Source of the DNA: Cryptomeria japonica
Lineage: Eukaryota > Streptophyta > Pinopsida > Cupressales > Cupressaceae
DNA length: 64,000 bases
Direction: 5' to 3'
NCBI RefSeq assembly: GCF_030272615.1
Contig: NC_081415.1
Coordinates: forward strand, 422,247,757 to 422,311,756
Shown here: positions 12,349-24,257 of the stretch, piece by piece
Layout: every line of letters starts with the position of its first letter
How positions within the stretch are numbered: position 1 is the first letter of the stretch
Notes under the pieces: generated by a model
Seen by the model: the letters and a program-made list of their open reading frames with translations, nothing else
What the model was told of the DNA's origin: nothing
The model's database searches: none
Position numbers and translations under genes: made by a program

Positions 12349-12360
12349 AAAGGGGGAGAT
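12349..12360 (+). other. Polypurine tract of element D
   Basis: AAAGGGGGAGAT directly before the 3' LTR, the expected plus-strand primer. Similar purine runs at about 12197, 12252 and 12293 repeat the motif, a trait described for Sireviruses. Confidence 0.85.
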
Positions 12361-13878
12361 TGTTGGCATTATGTGAACCGGTATGAGGACATAATGATAT
12401 TGTATGTTGTCATTGATGTCAATATGTGATATGAAGAGAGAATTGACATATGTGAGAACTGATATATATATGCCAAAGTAAAGCGGTATATTTGTTCAAG
12501 GTGAACTGACATGTCAAGGTGAACCGACATGTAGTCATGGGAACTGACACATTGAAGCATTGTATGACTACCGGTTGGTAGGTAGTTTCCACTTCATGAT
12601 TTCCGGTTGGAGTACCTCAAGCTTGTGTGACTCAATTGGTGATCTTTGTGTGATGAGTTAGCAGTATAACAAAGAACAGATCATGTTGCCACATCACCCT
12701 TGTGCACGTGAAGGATCTTGCATGAAGAAGACTATCCCTATCTACCTCGGGAATGTGCGAAGTCTGTAAACGGTGATAACATGTGATGGGTTATCAGCCG
12801 CCATGAAATCGGTGGAAAAAAAATGATGGAGAATTTCTTGAGATTGGATCAAGACTATTGCATTCAATACAGTATGATCAACAGTCAGGATTGAACTGTT
12901 TGAATTCCTTAACCTAACAGGTCTAGGGATTTGGGTTTATGCTATCGACCTGTTTTTGTCCTGTAAGGTTGATGTTGTGATTCTTTTAGAAGTTGTTGGC
13001 AAAAGTTGTGTCTGTGTATCTAAGAGAAGAGATACGTGATTCTTGCCAGACCAGAGGAGAGAAGTCATATCTGCAGAGTGTAAGTGCAGAAGGTGAAGAG
13101 GAGCTTAAGTGGATCTGCATTGGCATTGAGTGCTATTATCAGGTCATTGATATACCTGTTGATCTCTAACCACTTCAACAATTGTGAAATCCCCTAACAG
13201 GGTAGCCTTAACCGACTTGTTGAAAATCCTTTAACAGGTTAACTCGAAGCTACTGAGTCATTGATATCCTTTAGCTATTGAGTTCTTGAAATCCTCTAAC
13301 AAGGTACCCTTAATAGGGTTTAACCCTTAACCGGGCATTGTAGCCATCCCTTAACCGGGTGATCCCTAACAGGACCAGTTCCTAACAGAACCTATTGTAT
13401 CAGTCTTTAACCGGACAAGGCTTCTAACAAAGCAGACTTCTAAAGAGTTCAAAAACAGCTTGTGGGTATTCATCCCCACCGTGGTTTTTCCCAGTTGGGT
13501 TTCCATGTGAAAAATGTGTGTGTCATGTGTGATGCTTTCTTCATGTGATGTTATGATTATTTTCCGATTAAGTGGTGATGCATGTTGATCTTGCTGTAAT
13601 ATGTACATCTTTGATGGTAGATTGCTTGTTCATGCATTAGGGTGAAATGGGAATGAAGAGTTAGATTATATGAGAAGATAAGTGTCAACCGGTCTTTGCT
13701 TATCTCAGTTATATTGGTTTTTGTTGGTTGAACTCTATTGAAGGATCGGTGCTGCTATTTGTCTGTCAGTGCATAAGTGTTAGTTGACAAACTGGTTTAA
13801 GGTTGAGTTTTTGCCTGTACTGATTCACCCCCCCTCTCAGTACCAGTTTGGTACTATTCATTCATCATTAAGTTATCA
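12361..13878 (+). repeat. 3' LTR of element D (1518 bp)
   Basis: Nearly identical in length and sequence to 6438-7956, with the same TG...CA ends. The conserved hairpin and box begin at 13462. Confidence 0.93.
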
Positions 13879-13883
13879 AGATG
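13879..13883 (+). other. Target-site duplication of element D, right copy
   Basis: AGATG, matching 6433-6437 exactly. ORF1 of element B resumes in the same frame right after it. Confidence 0.9.
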
Positions 13884-13970
13884 AAGAAGACATGGGTTAA
13901 AAAGAGCGATAATGATGTAGGGAGTGGGTCCGCACCTGATTCTGGTGCTAGAAATTCATCTGGTAACTAA
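13884..13970 (+). pseudogene. ORF1 of element B, C-terminal tail after the insertion
   Basis: Continues the frame interrupted at 6437, giving a short hydrophilic tail that begins KKTWVKKS and ends SSGN before TAA at 13968-13970. The tails of ORF1 in A (NKTWKKKP near 330-355) and C (SKQWIRKS near 47400) are alike, confirming that these 87 bases belong to element B. From 13971 to 14393 there is only a noncoding spacer before ORF2. Confidence 0.8.
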
Positions 13971-14393
13971 GCTAAGGCATCCGAACTTGGGGGAAGTTTT
14001 CATGAAAATATTATAAACCCCTTGTTTGAGATATGTGTCTGATTCCGACACGTTGGAGAATTTATGTTTGATGATTACTGATCTATTGAAATGATTTATG
14101 GAAGAGTATGGGCAGATTTGAAGATCCACGGAAGATTTTTGTGCTATACAGAGTATCCAAAAGTATTAGGGCAAAGTGCCTTTATTATACCTTAAAGTTA
14201 GGTATGCGGAAGTTAAAAAGTGACTTAATCACTTCATTTCTCACTTTGCATTAGAAACGATAGTTTTTGAGTAAGCTCTAAGAGAAGATTTCAACGAGTT
14301 CAAAGCAAGAAGGCGATTCGACAAGGAACCCTAATCCAGTTATCAAGGTATTTATCTGTGAAACCTTTCAAAATTGAAGGTTGAATTTCTGAA

Positions 14394-17120
14394 ATGGTGG
14401 CCTCTGGAATTGCAACCCTGTTAGTTGTAGACATTGTTGAGAGAGCTCGACTAGATTTCAAGAAGCATCCATTTATCTCCATGGAAGATGTTTCGAAGAA
14501 CGAATTCTCATTTGTTCCACATGGTGTTTTGCACATTGAAGATATTAGGGTTTATACTCACTGTAACATTGGGGAGTTGGGAATTTTTAACCTATTGAAT
14601 CTTTACAACAAACAATTAACTGATGGGAATTCCATGTTGAAACCTAAATTTCAAGTACTGGAGGAAAAGGGTTTTGCACAATATGTTAGATTTTTGATGT
14701 TTGATGAACCCGAATGGGTCTGGATGTGCTGAGAAGAATGCATGATGAATTTATGTGGTTGAACAAGACTTTCAAGATCATAAATAATTCCATTAGGGTT
14801 ATAATAGAGTTGTGTTCATTCGGTGAGCTACCATCATTGAAGACTATGAAGAATCAAATTGTCATGGATGCAATCGGATCTAAATTTGACCGAAGAGTGA
14901 TGACAATCAATGACATTCTGGAGTATGATGTTAAATTTGCTTCAATTGTGATTGGGTATAAGTTATACTATTCCAGCAGAGAGAAATATGTATCTGGAAC
15001 AACAATTTATGTTGCATATGAAATGGTTAGAGAAAATAAGAAGTATGACCTGTGTAAACTGCTTCGGAGTGAGCTGATAAAGAATTTGAAGAAGATCAAG
15101 GAAAACAAGAAACATCGATTCAAATACTAAACCTTGATCCTATGCTTATTTTTCTACTTTATGAATGAAGTTTTGGGAGTCAGACAAGTCCAATGGGCTT
15201 TTGATAGACCCGTGGGAGTGCAAATCAGAGAGTATCTGTATAACACTGGTGATTCTAATTAAGGTCCAACATGCTAATCTTTGGGGTTACTTCAAGATTT
15301 TTCAGAAGGAAATGCATGAGAGGGAAATGATCCCTAAGATAATAGTGGAGAAGTATCAAGACACAATTTTCTTCATGGTGGACACAAACCAGTGCTTAAT
15401 GGGAGCCGTTGAACCCCACATTGTATGGATCATGCCCATGGGGTATGAGGTTGAGGAGAGAATTCTTGAGCTATATGCACAACATTTGTTAAGAAAACTG
15501 GTGGACACTTCTGAGGAAAGGTTTAGAACCTATGCAAAGAAGAGCTTGAAGTTGCACAAGCAGTTCAAGAAGCCATAAATTCAAAGGAAAGTCAGGAAGT
15601 AAGTATAAGCTTATGCGAAGAGCATAGGGATTTATAAGGAGGCTATCCAAGAGGTGAGAAAGGGGAACATCCTCTCTGAAGAACAAATTGTTAAGGTGAA
15701 GAAAGCTAAACCATAAGTATCTTCTTTGAAGCGCAAGCAGAGAAGGATCCATGAGCCCTCCTCCAATACTCAAAAGCATACAAGCACATCTAAATATCCA
15801 ATCAAATCATCTGGTGGTGAAGATAAGAAGAAGAAATATTTGTGATTGTAAAGGACGACGAAGAAACAAAGTCCGATGAAGTTATGAAGGAGGTAAAGAA
15901 AAAAACAGCTAAGGCCTCCAAAGTCACCAAGGAGAAGCCATTTGGTGGAAGCAAGAAACCAAAATTTTCTGAAATTGACAATGTGATTAAACAAGTAAAA
16001 CCTCCTATGTGCTTAGGTAAAATTGTAGATGTGAGTGTTAAGAATGGTAATTTAAAATTGATGTCTGAATTCTTAAGCAAGCCAAGAATCAATTCAAGAG
16101 AAAGACTAGAGTGAATAAGATAGTGGTTGGAAAAATAGATGAAGTCATAAAGGACACTGAGAAAATTTTGAGGAAAGTAATGCTTCAGAACCAATATGAA
16201 GTTATTCTGAAAAAGGTCAAGATGGTGCTCCTAAATTTGGTCTGGAAACATAGACCATGCCATCTCAAGGAGAGTAGAAAAAGGATGATACTCCCTCTAT
16301 TCCGGAAGTGTAGACATATTCTCACGTAGAGGTAAATGCTTTGGAAGAAGTTGGAGATGAGGATGCGACAAATAAGGGTGAAGAGGTGGAAGGAAAAGGA
16401 AATGAGGTTGAGGATGCTCATAATCCTTTAGTTGACACTGTTGATCCTATTGAGACAATTGAGAAGGATGCAGTCCCAGCTACGGCTAATGCATAGAAGA
16501 TTGAGGTTAAGGTTGAAGTTAATACTGAAGAAAGAGAAACTGTAGGGGCAGTGAAGGGAAAATAGATTATTGATGATCCATAATTTGTTCAAGGCCCTAT
16601 CAACCTTGCCTCTTTGTCCCCCATTCAAAATGTTCAACTAGCTTCATTTGCTCAGGCCAAGGCAAGTAAGGACATACTAAAATCACATACAAAATACAAT
16701 GAACTACTTACCTTGGCATATGGTATTCTTGAGAAAATAATGCTTTCCTATGTAAAGAATAAGTCAGATACTCCATCCGGATAGCTGAAGAGTTTATTCA
16801 ACTTTGTAGATACTCATTTTGAGTCCTTGGAAAAGTCAGTTGAGGTGAAGGTTCGAAGTGAATTCAATGCTAAGAGGCTCTAGACATTGAAGAGGATGAT
16901 TGCTGGTGGCATAGCCATATTAGATGATTGTGTCAAAAGTATGCATGAAGCATTATCCAAAGGTGGTAACATTTACAAATCATGTCTATCATTGCCAAAT
17001 TTCACCAAGGATATTAAGGAGAAGTCCAAGGAGCATGATGATCAATTGGCCTGGATATCTTAGTTGCTTGATCCTTTGTTGGTTTCCATGAGTAGTCAAG
17101 AAGATCAACTTATAAACTAA
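14394..17120 (+). pseudogene. ORF2 of element B: large unknown protein, broken
   Basis: About 2.7 kb of degenerate coding sequence, in several frames because of frameshifts and stops, aligns along its length with ORF2 of element C (43904-46997, minus). Shared landmarks include the N-terminal block around HCNIGELG (C has HCHIEELG), a block with VIGYKLYY / MILGYKTT, and one with IVEKYQD / IVDKYKD ending in MGYEVEE / MGYETDD. After 15800 it is Lys/Glu-rich and probably largely disordered or coiled. I recognise no catalytic motif of protease, integrase or polymerase. The function is unknown; its conservation between two diverged elements suggests it once served the element. Confidence 0.65.
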
Positions 17121-18479
17121 TGCATTTAGCCTCAAAGTTCGACGGAGGTTTCCGACGGACAAGTCATTTTGTGATCAATTTTTTTTTAAAAAAAAAAAAA
17201 ATGCTCGAAAACGTCGAAATGTCGACGACGTTTTCCAACGAAGCCCGTGTTAGTAGGAATTCTGATGACCATAAACATTATTAAAAAAAAGAAGAAAAGC
17301 GCGGGTTCATTTTAAAACCATGCGCGACGGATTGAATTAACTCTCAACTTCCTCTGCCTCTGCCAATTCCTTTGTTTCTTTTGCCTCTTCCTCTGCCTCT
17401 CCCTCTGCAAATCGAGTTCGACATGTCCTTTGCCTCTTGTGCCTCTGCCTCTTCCTCTTCCTCTGCCTCTCCAAATTAGGTTGTCTAGTAGGTAATATCA
17501 AAGGATTGATTCTGTAGTTTGGAGGGTATCAAACTATTGGAAGGCAAAATTCCTATAGATTTTCACATGCCTATAAATTCCCGTGGACTAGCAAGTTGTG
17601 TGTTTGAGTCATGTAAATTTGGTTGCAGACAAGTTCATTTCAGAGTGTGTGTCTCATAAATTTGAGCTTGCCATCCTACCAGTATGTTCTCATTTATCTA
17701 TTTTTCTTTACTTTCCTAATGCTGTAGTTCCTAGTTATTGAAAAGTTTCTAATTATCGATTATGTTAGATAAAGGCTAAAAGTATTGTATACAAATTAAA
17801 AAATAAGTAAACCCTATTTACTATACCAAAATTAGGACAGAAGCAGCAATGATGTCCACATATTTATCTAAGTGGTGTTACAAAATAGACTTCAACTTCC
17901 AAGTTTTGTCAAATCCACAGGAAAAATCTTTTAAAATCAAATAAGGTGATAAGAATTTTAATCTTCTATAGTTCAATTTGGCACCAGTTGTAGAGTGTGT
18001 TGTGATTCAATCTAACAGTTGGAATTTTTGCTTGAATGCCCCCTTGTGCATATAGCCTTATTTTGCCCATCATATATAATAGATTTGAGAAATCTTTAAA
18101 TGGATCTCCCTCGGTCAAATTTGTCTAGGTGTCGTTCCTCTTCATTCCACCTACTATTATCATATGTTGAAAGTTGTAAAATCCCCAAAAAATTCTCTGT
18201 CCAGGAAGGTTTTGGTCATTTTTCTCACTTTTTGTGGAGTTTCAGACTTTTTGTTGACTACTAGACTTATTCTAATTATCTAATATCCAGTTCCAATTGT
18301 CAGTCCCACATGGAAGTTGTTGGTTCCCAAAACCACAGATTGGAAACCAAAGAGTTTTGCCACTTCTCTTGATGAATTTTGAATCAGTCTTGGCCAACAA
18401 TCGAGAATGATTGATAGATCAAATTATCCTACACTTCAGGCTTCGCTAAACCAAGGCGGGTGAACCTATATCTAAAACC
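17121..18479. other. Noncoding interval between element B and repeat U
   Basis: Holds an oligo-T/oligo-A stretch (17171-17200), short CG-containing motifs such as TTCCGACGGA and GTCGACGACG (17140-17230), a pyrimidine-rich tract, and AT-rich sequence. No gene is seen. The CG motifs are reminiscent of CACTA subterminal repeats, but no CACTA terminus was found. Confidence 0.4.
17345..17470 (+). repeat. CTCTGCCTCTTC low-complexity tract
   Basis: Irregular tandem repetition of CCTCTGCCTCTTC-type hexamer units, strongly pyrimidine-rich on the plus strand. A simple repeat with no evident coding role. Confidence 0.8.
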
Positions 18480-19364
18480 TAAAACTGAAGGTTAAATAAT
18501 TTTCTATAGCGAATTTAAGAAATTAGGCGACTTCAAGATGGCAATTGATCCTGAACCCAATCTTATTATCTGAAAACTGTAACTGCTTGCTTGTAAATGA
18601 ATCTTTATAAAGTAGTGATTGTATGAATTATAAATATGATTCCTTAATGAAACTTGCTTTGGAAATACTTGATTCAAATATATAAAATCAATAAAAGACT
18701 AGTGCCTGGATTCCTTACTGGTTTCATATCATTTCAAATGAAAAAACCTACGTTTAACCTTAGAGACAGTTTTAATAACTTGTTAAAGAGACAAGAACAT
18801 CATCTCAAAGTCTTCCATATGAATTGCAATTAAAATGTGACATCTAGTTAGTCTTACTGAATTTAACTTTACTTTGAAAGACCAATAAGACAATTCGAAG
18901 TTTTCCAACCAATCCTTCAAACTGAAAGTCAATCTTAATTACAACAACATAAGATTGCACAATGAAACAACCTATGTAAATAGATTTATCCAAGGGATCA
19001 ATCCATTGAAAAGATAGATACCATCATGAATGAGAAACACTTGAATCTTTATATTGAAAATAAAATACTTAAACCAGTTGAATTTTAGTGCATATCCTCC
19101 ACCAACTTGGTACTTCCAGACAACGAGTTCATAAGAGAATGCATAGAGATTGTCTTGATAAAAAAAACTATAAACTTGTGATATTTGTCTCTCCTAAAAG
19201 ATACTCCACATATAGATGAGGTTTTAGTTTGAAAAATGAAAGGGCACACCCTTTCATTAAACTAAAATTAACAAAAAACTAACTAGAAACTAACTACCTA
19301 AAATCTGCCCTAACAAACTAAAACTATAAAATACAAAGTCACATATTTAAACATCTGTTGATAT
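18480..19364 (-). repeat. Conserved downstream block of repeat U, copy 1
   Basis: Collinear with 40640-41527: shared stretches include TTTCTATAGCGAATTT, the ACTAGTGCC region, GACCAATAAGACAA and AAGGGCA(C/T)ACCCTTTCATT, an inverted pair (AAAGGG...CCCTTT) that could form a small hairpin. A fragment also occurs near 36810-36890. It is noncoding. Confidence 0.65.
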
Positions 19365-22313
19365 CTATGGCTGGTCTCCAAGCATTTGATCACACTTTTG
19401 AATGTGATTCAAATATCCCTCTGATTTGTAGGTATCTGCATCGTAGATAATATCTTTGACCACAATCTCCAAAGTGATAAAGTTTTCCATCTGCTCGATT
19501 GTCTCTGTCATGTCAAGTACATCAGACTGGGCAATGTTAAGGGAAGCACTGAGAAGACTTTGGCACTCCATAATCCATTTATCCTTATCCTTAATCTGTC
19601 CATTCTGATCTACAATTTGTGGAAAACCATGTTGTACTATTTCCTTACATTCATTAAATTCATATTGCAATTCTGTGTCAAAGTCTTCATGCTTTTTCAA
19701 CAACTTTTGTATTCCTTTAATGACTTCAACATCTGTATTGGCCATTGTCTTATCATGCAACATAGTTCCTAGTCTGTTATAAATCCGGTTGTGAGATATT
19801 GAATTATCCATATTCTTTTGATAAACAACCCAGAAATATTCAAGGAAACCCTGAAATTTTTCAAATCTCCCAGTCAATAAAATAGAGGTTGTGTCAGCCC
19901 TCACACTCTGCATTTTCCTTTTCAACTTTTTATTTTCTAGTTGCACTTCCTCACATTTATTTTTCCACTAAGACCCATCATGGATTTGTGACACAAGTTG
20001 TCCTCCTCTTTTTAGCAATTCTTCATATAGTCCCTTGTATTGATCTCTTTCTTTGATCATTTTGACCAATTGTGCTTTATTAAATTTTGAAATATCAATA
20101 CCCATATCAGCAGTAACAATGGGATCTACTTCACCAAATTTCAATTTCATCATGTGACCAAAGGCTTTATCCACATCAATGATTTTTGGCCTCTTATTTG
20201 GAGGGTAAAGAGCCCATAAAAGAAAATCCTCTTCATTCTGGTCAAATCTAGAGCTGACATACACATCATTTACCCCCTGAATATCCAATTTAAAATCCTT
20301 ATTCTCAGAATGTAACATGCAATCAAAAATAAATGATGCACTCATATCCCATCCTAGAAAGATGATGATGCCCACTTCACTAAGAAGATGTCTTCCCCTT
20401 TGAGGGGTTATAGTGGTCAATTCTAAATTGATTTCTTCCTTTGGTTTCCCCAACAATTCTGATTCTTTTTCAGGGGTTACATTTGGGATAGAGTCTCTCA
20501 GTTTTTTCCCTTTGAAATTATATTAAAAATGATTTAAATTCTTTTGACTTAATAAAAACATCATCAGACACAAAGGCAGAATACTCATCGTATCTTGCAT
20601 CACTATAGACGTTCAGCCAGGCAACAATTTTCTCTTGCAATTCTAGCTCTTCTGCTGTGTCTGGTGCTTGATGCCTAGATACCACCTCAACTTCTTCGAA
20701 CTCATCTTCACTCTCCACTCTCTTCTTCTTCAATTTCCATTTCTTGCAATCTCTTTTTCTTTTCTTCCAATTTCTTGTTTAATTCATCAATGGCCGTCTA
20801 GGCCTCTTCCTCCTCCATGTTTCTAAACATATCCTCTGCTTCCAAGTAAACATGAATATAATCTCCCAGATTTTGAATTTTCTTGCAATTGTGAATATAT
20901 CCCTTAGGGTCATAATTGACCCTAGCAACATATTTGAACAAATTGTATTCTTCAATCAGTTTCCTATCAATGACTTCATAAGCCTTTGTTGATACAATGA
21001 TAAAATCCCCAAAACTAAGTCCCAACTAGGAAAGTCTGCTTATGCATACCTCCAAAATGTTTGGCATTTGAAACACTTCACTATCTCACAATCTCTAGAT
21101 AAGCAATTATGTCTGGTACAAATTTTGGCAACAGATATGGGGTTCCTTCGAAACCATAAATCCTGAAGCAAGTAAAATCCTTGTGAACAAACCAATTGCC
21201 CTAGTTGTGATTGACAATACCTCTTTCATAAAAAACATCAAGTCTAAGAAATCTTTTAACTTCAGTGGAAATAGATCCTTCACATGAGACACCATACATT
21301 TGGTATAATGGATTTACTATTAACTCTTCAAACTTGATGTAGTTTGATTTCACATATCGTGAATCCCAAACTGATGTCCACATCTGTACTGGTTGTTCTT
21401 TACCTGCTCTGTCCACTGTGTTCAATTTTAAGTTCATTGGCCACATACCCCTAAATTTTCCATAAAATCAAATCAAATGCATTAACAACGAGTAAAACTT
21501 GAAAGTGGGCTCCCTATTATCTCCGAGGTTCAAGAAACCTTCATGTAATTTTTTTACAACATAAGTAGCATAATCAAAGGGTCTTGGCTCATACATTTGT
21601 ACATTTGTTGCTAACACCAGTGACCCGATATTAGCTACATCAGGGACCTCTATACCTCTAACCTGTCTGCATGACATATAGGTGTGCTGTAAGTAGTGTC
21701 TAAAAATGTCCATGTTGAATGGGGGACCATCCTCTTCGGTTAGAATGCCCTTCTCAACCCTATGGAAAGCTAAGTTCCATCCTTTATAAGTATTATCCAT
21801 TTTAACAAATTCCTCCTCTAGTTCTTCAAACAACAAGGGTACATCAGGGTTAGGGTCTAAGCTAAAAACTTCATCTATGGTGCCACAGCTAAATCTAATA
21901 AACACTTAGCCATTTGGAAATTGAATGCATCTTTTCACAGAATTGTGACCAAGACTTCCATCAATATGATATTTACAAAAAACATTTGGAACAACTAGTT
22001 TACCTAAGTTGGTTATCCACAGGTTACAAATTGGCACTTCTCTGTCCTTTCTCAGAAAATGAACCATGAAGAGTTCATAACCTCTCACCTTTGTCCACAC
22101 ATCTCTAACCCCTTTAAACCTGTCCTCAAGTCGGTCTTTTCTGGGCAAATGCTATTTTGACCTCCTTGATTTTGGGCCTAGGGACTGCAATTGATCAATG
22201 ATATCTTGATTCAATTTCTGTGTAGGAGGGACTTTTGCTATTTTGGATTTTAAAGATGTGGATTCGGAGCCTTTAGCACTCCTCTTTCTTCCCGATGAAC
22301 TTGCAGCCTCCAT
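19365..22313 (-). pseudogene. Large unknown ORF of repeat U, copy 1
   Basis: Minus-strand reading from ATG at 22313 (start shared with copy 2: Met-Glu-Ala then Ser-rich) to TGA/TAA at 19365, about 980 codons with several stops and at least two frameshifts (between 21100 and 20460). Visible parts: a Ser/Lys-rich N-terminus, a conserved globular-looking region with RGYELFMVHFLRKDREVP and MYEPRPFDYA, a Lys/Glu-rich middle (about 20510-20800) and a C-terminal half with heptad-like helices. I do not recognise a domain. Copy 2 is clearly homologous along the full length, including the phrases DIQGVNDV and SKFNKA, so this was once a real protein-coding gene carried by the repeat. Confidence 0.65.
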
Positions 22314-22579
22314 GATGCATGATGAATTGTGAGCAATAATTCTCACCTTGTGTTTTTTTTACTAAGACGCAACCTGCATTTGGTTCTTAATTTGCTTCGT
22401 GTGAGACATCAATCTACTCAATTGCACACATTAAATATAGGTTGCTTTGGTTTCAGTTTTGAATTGTATCTGTAATGGCTCATTAGTATATGCTTTCCCA
22501 ACGAATTACTCCCTTGGCGCCATCAACAATATTTTATTCCTTAAGTCGCTTTGTTTCTTATTGATGTGTATCTTCTTGA

Positions 22580-22939
22580 GCCCTGCATCGGGTGTTGGCA
22601 TAACCTTGAACAACCTCTGCCGATAGTTACTTTTTCCCCGATGAATCTCCTGCTCTATTGTTTCCATCGGGCATCAGGATAGCTTGAAATGTTACACCTC
22701 GATCTCTTTAAGTTGTACCGATGACTAAGGCTTCTCTTCCTATCAGTGCAAGTCTTTCCGAGAGCCTTATCGACTATCGACAAGACAACAATTCGCATGT
22801 TCCTATAGTGAAAGTCACATTGATGATAGTTTCGTAATGACTCAGTCGATGTATATCCTCCCGATGTGTCTATTGGGTATCGCGATAACTGCTATCCCCT
22901 TTTAGCAATAGTTAATCACTTCTCGACGACCTTTGGATT
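22580..22939. repeat. CCGATG/CATCGG-rich leader of repeat U, copy 1
   Basis: Short irregular recurrences of CCGATG, CATCGGG, ATCGACTATCG and similar. It matches the longer block at 51180-52180, for example CTTATCGACTATCGACAAGACAA here against CTCATCGGCTATCGGCAAG there. No coding potential is seen. Confidence 0.6.
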
Positions 22940-24199
22940 TGTTGGCATTATTGGATGAATTGATTATGTGTTGAATTGATGTTTTATCATTGATGTCAAC
23001 ACTAGCTGTTATGGTTGGTTACCGACACACAAGTTTTGGTTACCGGTAGAAGATCTAGTGTTACCGACATAAGAGACTATCTATTGGACACTTCCCGCAT
23101 GTTTGGATCTATGGAATGTGATTGGTTACACATGGTACATGCTTCTAGAGCATGTATTGGTCCGATGGTATTGACTTGTTAATCCGATGCTATCATACAC
23201 TATGGTAAATCCTTATCGGCACTAGTTTAAGGCTTTACCGACATAACTCTCATTGAGGAATCTTGACAGGATGCATAATTGGTGCCGGTGCAACTTCTAC
23301 ATGGATTTTAGGATGTTGAAGATGTTCTTTGATGGTGCTTCAACTACTTGAAGACATTGCTTTGGCATGGTGGACCCAGAATAGGTCCGGTACCTATCTA
23401 GGTTATAGACTGATATCATGCTAATGTATACTCTACACGTTACCGAGATGTTTCAGGATGATTTATGGATTTTTTTATTGTTGTTTTGGTCTTAAGCCGA
23501 CATAGCATATCATTGTAATATGAATTTATGTAATGATCTTATTGTAATATATTTTAGGTGGCCGACCTAATTGGTTTAGGCCTTAGGGTTTGTATTAAAT
23601 GATGTAAGATCTCATTGTAGATCGTGATATGGGAATGAAATAAGTGTTCGTGGTCTTGAAATGCAATATCATATGCGAAGGAGATTTGGTCAATCATAGG
23701 TGATCTAATTGTGATTAAGGAAGAGGTCAAAGGCCTCTGGTATTGAGCTTAACTGAGACTGTAATCAGGCATGGTAGATGCTATTTATGGCAGTTCACTC
23801 TATTGGATTGTTGTCCATTTATCCTGAGATGGTTGTAGCCTCTCTGTAGTTAGTGAGACTCTTTTGTAATGAGTAGTACGCTCTAGGTAGTGTGTCTTGT
23901 TGCATGTGTAGGCCCCTCATTGTATCACATGCTTTTTGCATAAGTATCATCTAACTGTGGGTAGGCTTCCCACTGTGGTTTTTCCCTTTCCAGGTTTTCC
24001 ACGTAAAAATCATGGTGTTATGTGGTCTGGTTGCTTTGCATTGATTATTTGTTTATTTGTTAAGTTGTATTGTTTATCGGTATTTGTTTTTGCTCTACTG
24101 GTACTTAATATGTTTAAGGGTTATTAAGTGGATTAAATGTTATAATCTATCAACAATTGATTCACCCACCCTCTCAGTTGTTCACCAGTTATCCTAACA
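22940..24199 (+). repeat. 5' LTR of element E (1260 bp)
   Basis: Starts TGTTGGCATTATTGG and ends ATCCTAACA. The hairpin GTGGG...CCCAC and TGTGGTTTTTCCC box are at 23957-23986, followed by the TTCCACGTAAAAATCATGG segment typical of copia LTRs. Confidence 0.9.
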
Positions 24200-24200
24200 A

Positions 24201-24213
24201 TTAGTATCAGAGC
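24201..24213 (+). other. Primer binding site of element E
   Basis: TTAGTATCAGAGC one base after the LTR, a near match to the initiator tRNA-Met complement. Confidence 0.8.
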
Positions 24214-24257
24214 TTTGGTCCTCTTTTGTAGAAGCTTAAACGCTTGAGGTAGATCCT

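Larger units (their letters stand above)
6438..13878 (+). mobile_element. Complete Ty1-copia element D (7441 bp), Sirevirus-like
   Basis: It has two LTRs (6438-7956 and 12361-13878), a primer site, a single gag-pol frame in the order Gag, protease, integrase, reverse transcriptase, RNase H (integrase before RT is diagnostic of copia), a polypurine tract and exact target duplications. Repeated GGGGGAG polypurine motifs upstream of the 3' LTR (12197-12360), together with LTRs of 1.5 kb, resemble the Sirevirus lineage; that lineage call is inference. The coding frame has seven stops and a substituted integrase residue, so the element is immobile on its own. It sits inside ORF1 of element B and is therefore younger than B. 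Confidence 0.95.
4161..17120 (+). mobile_element. LTR element B (two-ORF family), 3' end missing, interrupted by copia D
   Basis: Order on the plus strand is 5' LTR (4161-5276), primer site (5278-5290), ORF1 (5345-6437, resuming 13884-13970) and ORF2 (14394-17120). Copia element D occupies 6438-13878, so element B itself contributes about 5.5 kb. No protease, integrase or reverse transcriptase of its own can be seen. No copy of the 5' LTR is found after ORF2, so the 3' LTR is deleted or replaced by the unrelated sequence from 17121. ORF1 and ORF2 are both recognisably related to those of element C on the opposite strand near 43900-48464. Confidence 0.75.
18480..22939 (-). mobile_element. Unclassified repeat family U, copy 1 (left part)
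   Basis: Read on the minus strand: a CCGATG-rich leader (22580-22939), a large unknown ORF (19365-22313) and a conserved downstream noncoding block (18480-19364). The same three parts in the same order recur at 40636-52180. Copia element E is inserted at 22940, and the leader appears to resume at 27552 with more CCGATG-type sequence to about 27660. No terminal repeats were identified, so the class is unknown; an LTR retroelement derivative is possible because the downstream block contains a TATA-like motif, as a 3' LTR would. Confidence 0.6.

Noticed and set aside
17125-17240. Possible CACTA terminus (TTCCGACGGA, GTCGACGACG words)
   Set aside because: No CACTA terminal sequence, no target duplication and no partner end could be found; it remains only a resemblance.
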